Program-made: the position numbers and the translations under genes | Notes under the pieces: generated by a model | The model's database searches: none | Seen by the model: the letters and a program-made list of their open reading frames with translations, nothing else | What the model was told of the DNA's origin: nothing | In this document: one piece after another, positions 6,333-10,125 of the stretch | How positions within the stretch are numbered: the first letter of the stretch is position 1 | Layout of the letters: each line of letters opens with the position of its first letter | NCBI GenBank assembly: GCA_016867005.1 | Contig: VGKM01000036.1 | Coordinates: 1 to 10,125, forward strand | DNA length: 10,125 nt | Source: Candidatus Omnitrophota bacterium | Lineage (GTDB): Bacteria > Omnitrophota > Gorgyraeia > Gygaellales > Profunditerraquicolaceae | Direction: 5' to 3'

Positions 6333-8045
6333 ATGTTGACACTTAAAGAAAATATTATAGACATTCTGGTAAAGAGCAAACGCCTCAGTGAAGATAAGCT
6401 CAAACAGGCGCTGGATATCCAGAAAGAAAAGAAAATCCCGCTTAGAAAAGTGCTTGTTGACAAAGGTTTTATTACCGAAGAAGAATTGCTTTCGCTTTTA
6501 TCGGAGCAGTTGTTCATACCTACTCTGCACCTTTCAAAATACAAATTTGACCCTGAGATCGTCAAGCTTATCCCCGAGCATATGGCAAAGCAGTACATTA
6601 TCATTGCTGTCTCGCGCATAGGAAATACCCTGACGGTCGCCATGGCGGACCCGTTGAATATTTTTGCACTCGACGATCTGAAATCGCATACAGGATGCAA
6701 CATAGACACGGTATTAAGCTCAAGAGACGAAATATTAAGGGCAATAGACCTGACTTATCATGCCAAATCCAAAGACATGCAGCAGATTCTGGATGAAACG
6801 TCCCTTTTAAAGCCGGAGTCGGAAAAAGACACATTGGAATTGGTAAACAGTGAAGAAATTGAATTATCGAGCGCTGTCCAGGAAAGCGAAAAGCCGCCTA
6901 TCGTAAAGCTTGTCGACCTTATGCTTAGCGAGGCGCTTAAGAAAAGGGCATCGGATATCCATATTGAGCCGGAAATCGACTGCCTGCGCATACGTTATCG
7001 TATTGACGGCGCTTTGTATGAAATATTCAAGATCCCCAAAAAAAACCAGAATGCGGTCCTGGCGCGCCTTAAGATCATTTCAAACCTTGATATCACTGAG
7101 AACCGCATCCCGCAGGACGGCAGGTTTAAAGTCAGGTTTGAGAATAAAGAAGTGGATTTCCGTGTTTCCAGCCTCCCTACGACATTCGGGCAGAAATTTG
7201 TTTTGCGCGCACTTGATAAATCAAACCTTTCAATAGGGCTTGATAAATTAGGGTTCTCCGATGAGCCGACGAGGATATTTAAAGAAGCTATTGCCCGGCC
7301 TTTCGGGATGATCTTAGTCACCGGGCCTACAGGAAGCGGTAAGTCAACCACGCTGTATTCCATCCTCAGCCAGCTGAATACGCCGGAAAGAAATATTGTG
7401 ACGATAGAAGACCCGGTTGAATATCAGATCGAAGGCATAACCCAGGTGCAGGTAAAGCCGGAGATAAAGCTTGATTTTGCATCGGGCCTGCGTTCTATAT
7501 TAAGGCAAAGCCCTGATGTCATAATGATCGGGGAAATCAGGGATGCGGAGACCGCAGATATCGCTATTAAGGCCAGTTTAACCGGGCAGCTTGTGCTTTC
7601 AACTTTGCACACCAATGATGCGATCTCCAGCATTACCCGCCTTATTGATATGAATGTTGAGCCCTTTCTTGTGGCTTCCAGCTTGATCCTTTTGTGCGCC
7701 CAGCGCCTCTGCCGAAAATTGTGTTTTAAATGCCGAAGGCCGGTAGATTTGACCGAAGAATATTTAAAGAGCGTGGGCTTTAATGAAAAAGTAACTATTT
7801 ATGAACCGGTAGGATGCAAATATTGTAATGATACGGGGTTTTATGGTAGAATAGCAATCCTGGAAGTAGTTTTAGTCGATGATACCATGCGGGAAATGAT
7901 CACGAAGCGGCAGTCAATCGACGAAATAAAAAAGTACGCCGTAGAATCTTGCGGTATGCTGACTTTAAGGGATGATGCTTATATCAAGGTTAGAGACGGC
8001 GTAACCTCATTGGATGAAGCAATCCGTATTACAACCGAGGAGTAA
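6333..8045 (+). CDS. pilB: PilB/GspE-type assembly ATPase, second of two
   Basis: A second motor ATPase of 570 residues, a divergent paralogue of the gene before it. Same order: MshEN (about 1-143), N2 domain with ASDIHIEP, IRYRIDG and RIPQDGRF, then Walker A GPTGSGKS (331-338), Asp box TIEDPVEY, Walker B IMIGEIRD (398-404, E401) and His box GQLVLSTLHTND. Zinc cysteines are C464, C467, C495 and C498. The linker between MshEN and N2 is rich in Glu and Ser. MshEN motif 1 (7-30) is badly eroded (NIIDILVKSK), whereas motif 2 (36-59) keeps its second glycine and final Gln. An in-frame ATG at 6315 is possible, but the ATG at 6333 is preferred because MLTLKENIIDIL then aligns residue for residue with MVSLKERLTEIL of the upstream ATPase. 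It starts seven bases after the preceding stop. Catalytic motifs are intact; GspE is the alternative name. Confidence 0.92.
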   Translation: MLTLKENIIDILVKSKRLSEDKLKQALDIQKEKKIPLRKVLVDKGFITEEELLSLLSEQLFIPTLHLSKYKFDPEIVKLIPEHMAKQYIIIAVSRIGNTLTVAMADPLNIFALDDLKSHTGCNIDTVLSSRDEILRAIDLTYHAKSKDMQQILDETSLLKPESEKDTLELVNSEEIELSSAVQESEKPPIVKLVDLMLSEALKKRASDIHIEPEIDCLRIRYRIDGALYEIFKIPKKNQNAVLARLKIISNLDITENRIPQDGRFKVRFENKEVDFRVSSLPTTFGQKFVLRALDKSNLSIGLDKLGFSDEPTRIFKEAIARPFGMILVTGPTGSGKSTTLYSILSQLNTPERNIVTIEDPVEYQIEGITQVQVKPEIKLDFASGLRSILRQSPDVIMIGEIRDAETADIAIKASLTGQLVLSTLHTNDAISSITRLIDMNVEPFLVASSLILLCAQRLCRKLCFKCRRPVDLTEEYLKSVGFNEKVTIYEPVGCKYCNDTGFYGRIAILEVVLVDDTMREMITKRQSIDEIKKYAVESCGMLTLRDDAYIKVRDGVTSLDEAIRITTEE

Positions 8046-8047
8046 GG

Positions 8048-9124
8048 ATGCATGCGATCAGAGTGCTTGTGATAAATGAACAGCAAAATGACGAATTATC
8101 TTTATTTATAAAGAATAAGCTTTTACCGGACCAGGATTATAATATCGTCCTTGTAAAAAATACAGGCCTTGCTTTAGAAAAATTCAGTGAATCTTCGTTT
8201 GATGTCGTTATTGTAAAGGCCGAGGCTAAAGAGCCCGGTGCCTTCTTTAAGGAGCTAAAGAATAATGACCCGGATATCTGCATTATTGCTTTTCTTGAAG
8301 AATATAATGAGGCATTGGTGCATGAACTATCCAATGCAGGGGCCTATGAAGCGGTCTCGGCGCCGATTAACGATGAACGGTTTATTTTCCTCATCAAGAA
8401 AGGCGCTGAGTTGCATTCGGTAATGCTTTCTAACCGCAAACTTATGCAGAGCCTGCACGAAAACAATATTTCTTTGCAGAAACAGAATGTTTTGCTTGCT
8501 AACAGGATCGAGGACTCAACAAAGAACCTGACCCGCCTTTACGAGGATCTGCGCACAACTTATATGCGTACGATTAAAGCACTCGCCCAGGCAATCGATG
8601 CAAGGGACCATTATACCCACAGCCATTCCGAGAGCGTTGCCAAATATGCCGCTGCTATTGCAGAGGAACTGCATTTGTCTGCAAAGGATATCGAGCTTAT
8701 CAGAGAGGCATGCGAATTGCACGATTTAGGAAAGATAGGCGTGCAGGACAATATTTTGGTAAAACCTTCTTCTTTGAATGAACAGGAGTGGGCGGAAATG
8801 AAAAAGCACCCCATAACCGGAGCGCAGATCCTGGAACCGTTGACTTTCTTAAGCGGAGTAACCGACCTTATCCGCCAGCACCATGAGCATTATGACGGCT
8901 CGGGGTACCCGGCAGGGTTAAGCGGAGATGATATTTTATTAGGTGCGCGAATAATACATTTGGCTGACGCCTATGAGGCAATGCGTTCGGCCCGTTCTTA
9001 CAGGAAAACACCTCTTACTAAACAGGAAGCTATTATCGAGATCAAGAATTACAGCGGGACGCAGTTTGACCCTAAGATCGTGAAGGCATTCCTGCAGGTC
9101 GTCGATGAGTTAGATAAAGGTTAA
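8048..9124 (+). CDS. HD-GYP c-di-GMP phosphodiesterase with pseudo-receiver domain
   Basis: A 358-residue soluble protein built as a response regulator: receiver-like domain (about 3-119), coiled-coil-like helix (about 120-175) and HD-GYP domain (about 176-355). HD-GYP enzymes hydrolyse c-di-GMP to pGpG and GMP. Expected PDE residues are present: HSHS near 191-194, HDLGKIG (H225, D226, K229), KKHPITGAQIL (H254), HHEHYDGSGYP (278-288), and RIIHLADAYEAM with D307 before SARSYR. The receiver has lost its phosphorylation chemistry: the acidic pocket reads INEQQ instead of VDDE, the phospho-acceptor Asp position is Lys57 (VVIVKAEAKEPG), the switch Thr/Ser is replaced in IIAFLEE, and the KP lysine is Ala (SAP). 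Regulation is thus unlikely to be by aspartyl phosphorylation. The gene starts two bases after the upstream ATPase, with GAGGAG at 8037-8042. Its place between motor ATPase and platform gene suggests local c-di-GMP control. Domain calls firm, activity predicted. Confidence 0.93.
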   Translation: MHAIRVLVINEQQNDELSLFIKNKLLPDQDYNIVLVKNTGLALEKFSESSFDVVIVKAEAKEPGAFFKELKNNDPDICIIAFLEEYNEALVHELSNAGAYEAVSAPINDERFIFLIKKGAELHSVMLSNRKLMQSLHENNISLQKQNVLLANRIEDSTKNLTRLYEDLRTTYMRTIKALAQAIDARDHYTHSHSESVAKYAAAIAEELHLSAKDIELIREACELHDLGKIGVQDNILVKPSSLNEQEWAEMKKHPITGAQILEPLTFLSGVTDLIRQHHEHYDGSGYPAGLSGDDILLGARIIHLADAYEAMRSARSYRKTPLTKQEAIIEIKNYSGTQFDPKIVKAFLQVVDELDKG

Positions 9125-9130
9125 CAAAAA

Positions 9131-9135
9131 AGGAG
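9131..9135 (+). promoter_or_regulatory. Ribosome binding site deciding the GTG start of pilC
   Basis: AGGAG lies nine bases before the GTG at 9145. The reading frame from that GTG opens with FSYVAKDRSGRSLTG, the usual N-terminal pattern of PilC/GspF proteins, so GTG is the start and no better ATG lies near it. Confidence 0.65.
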
Positions 9136-9144
9136 AATAGGGCC

Positions 9145-10125
9145 GTGGGAAGTTTTAGCTATGTTGCAAAAGATAGAAGTGGCCGCAGCCTGACGGGAAA
9201 CATAGAGGCCGGTTCGGACCTGGAAGTCATTGAGATCCTGCACAAGCAGGATTTGATCGTTGTTTCGGTTGAGTCGCTTAAGAAAAAAACAGTAAAAAAA
9301 GCCAAAAAAGGCAAGGTCAAGCTCGATGATATTGTAATTTTCTCGCGGCAGCTGGCTACGATGATAGATGCCGGCATCCCGCTTGTACAGTGCTTGGGGA
9401 TCTTAGCCGAACAGATTGAGAGTGCCAATTTAAAAAGCGCGGTTACAAACGTTCAGCAGGATATAGAAGGCGGGATGAGCTTTTGCGATTCTCTGGCAAA
9501 ACACCCCCAGATTTTCTCCGATTTTTTTATCAATATGGTCAGGGCAGGCGAAACAAGCGGTATGTTGGGAGAAGTCCTGGACAGGCTTGCCACATATTTT
9601 GAGAAAACTGCCGCCTTAACAAGAAAAATCCGTTCCAGTATGGTTTATCCTGCGGTTGTCGTCACTATCGCCGCTTTAATCACCTCGGTTTTATTGCTTA
9701 AGGTTGTCCCTACCTTTAAAGGCATATTTGATACATTAGGAGGGCAATTGCCTTTTCCGACTCTGGTGCTTATAGCAATCAGCGACATTTTTAGAAAATG
9801 GTTTTTCCTGGTTGTGATAGGTTTCGGGCTTTTTGGGTTTGTCCTTAAAAAATACATTGATACCGATAAAGGCAGGCGGAATTTTGACAAACAAAAATTA
9901 AAGGTTTTGATCATCGGTAACCTTTTCAGGAAGGTTGCAATCGCAAAATTCGCGCGCACATTTTCCACTCTTGTAAAAAGCGGTGTTTCGGTTTTAAGCG
10001 CATTGGATATTGTTGCCACTACTTCAGGCAACAAGGTAGTGGAAGAGTCAGTATTAAATTGCCGTACTTCTGTGCGCGAAGGAGAGACTATTGCAGCGCC
10101 TTTACAGAAAAGCGGTATTTTCCCC
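9145..10125 (+). CDS. pilC: PilC/GspF-type inner-membrane platform protein (3' truncated)
   Basis: The polytopic platform on which PilB/GspE-type ATPases act to assemble pilins or pseudopilins. 327 codons are present, in frame to the window edge, against about 400 in complete members; the last membrane helix and C-terminus are missing. The first T2SSF domain spans about residues 65-190 (FSRQLATMIDAGIPLVQCL, then the family hallmark GETSG at 135-139), followed by membrane segments at about 168-188 and 218-236. The second T2SSF domain begins at about 268 (FARTFSTLVKSGVSVLSAL). A Lys-rich linker (about 46-59) joins the small N-terminal domain to the first T2SSF domain. The gene starts with GTG 20 bases after the HD-GYP stop, so it is probably the sixth gene of the operon. 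GspF is the alternative; no pilin or pseudopilin gene is in view to decide. Confidence 0.92.
   Translation, partial: MGSFSYVAKDRSGRSLTGNIEAGSDLEVIEILHKQDLIVVSVESLKKKTVKKAKKGKVKLDDIVIFSRQLATMIDAGIPLVQCLGILAEQIESANLKSAVTNVQQDIEGGMSFCDSLAKHPQIFSDFFINMVRAGETSGMLGEVLDRLATYFEKTAALTRKIRSSMVYPAVVVTIAALITSVLLLKVVPTFKGIFDTLGGQLPFPTLVLIAISDIFRKWFFLVVIGFGLFGFVLKKYIDTDKGRRNFDKQKLKVLIIGNLFRKVAIAKFARTFSTLVKSGVSVLSALDIVATTSGNKVVEESVLNCRTSVREGETIAAPLQKSGIFP

Noticed and set aside
9645..10034. Minus-strand open frame of 129 codons near the right end
   Set aside because: It lies opposite the clear PilC/GspF coding frame, which runs open from 9145 to the window edge with family motifs.

Overview
The window carries seven genes, all on the + strand and tightly packed. 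It is cut at both ends inside a gene: rodA lacks its 5' end and pilC lacks its 3' end. There are no RNA genes, CRISPR arrays, insertion sequences or long repeats that I can support. The only intergenic gap of any size is about 120 bases (2623-2741), so no gene-free stretch exceeds 300 bases. The content suggests a Gram-negative-type, rod-shaped bacterium with type IV pili or a type II secretion-like machine and c-di-GMP signalling. Base composition looks moderate. An uncultured lineage such as Omnitrophota, or a deltaproteobacterial-like group, would fit, but the sequence alone does not prove a phylum.

Region 1 (1-2622) is the end of a cell-shape block. It holds the C-terminal three quarters of RodA, the SEDS peptidoglycan polymerase, overlapped by 7 bases by a B12-binding/radical SAM protein of the uncharacterised family that often follows rodA. 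Its homology starts well upstream of the first ATG, and the best start is an ATT codon behind a perfect AAGGAGG.

Region 2 (2623-2741) is a short spacer with a good sigma70-type promoter (TTGAAA, 17-base spacer, TATACT), a leader of about 70 bases with a small GC hairpin, and a strong ribosome binding site.

Region 3 (2742-10125) looks like one operon. It encodes a two-TM HAMP-GAF-GGDEF membrane protein with a degenerate GGDEF site; a free-standing MshEN domain protein (149 aa); two tandem, non-identical PilB/GspE-type secretion ATPases; an HD-GYP phosphodiesterase with a dead receiver domain; and a PilC/GspF inner-membrane platform protein. Genes are separated by -1 to 20 bases, which points to translational coupling.

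The likely common theme is pilus (or type II-like) assembly motors controlled by c-di-GMP. The PDE domain looks catalytically complete and the cyclase domain looks inactive. The free-standing MshEN keeps the c-di-GMP binding motifs better than the MshEN domains fused to either ATPase, which suggests that nucleotide sensing may have moved to a separate subunit. That last step is inference.
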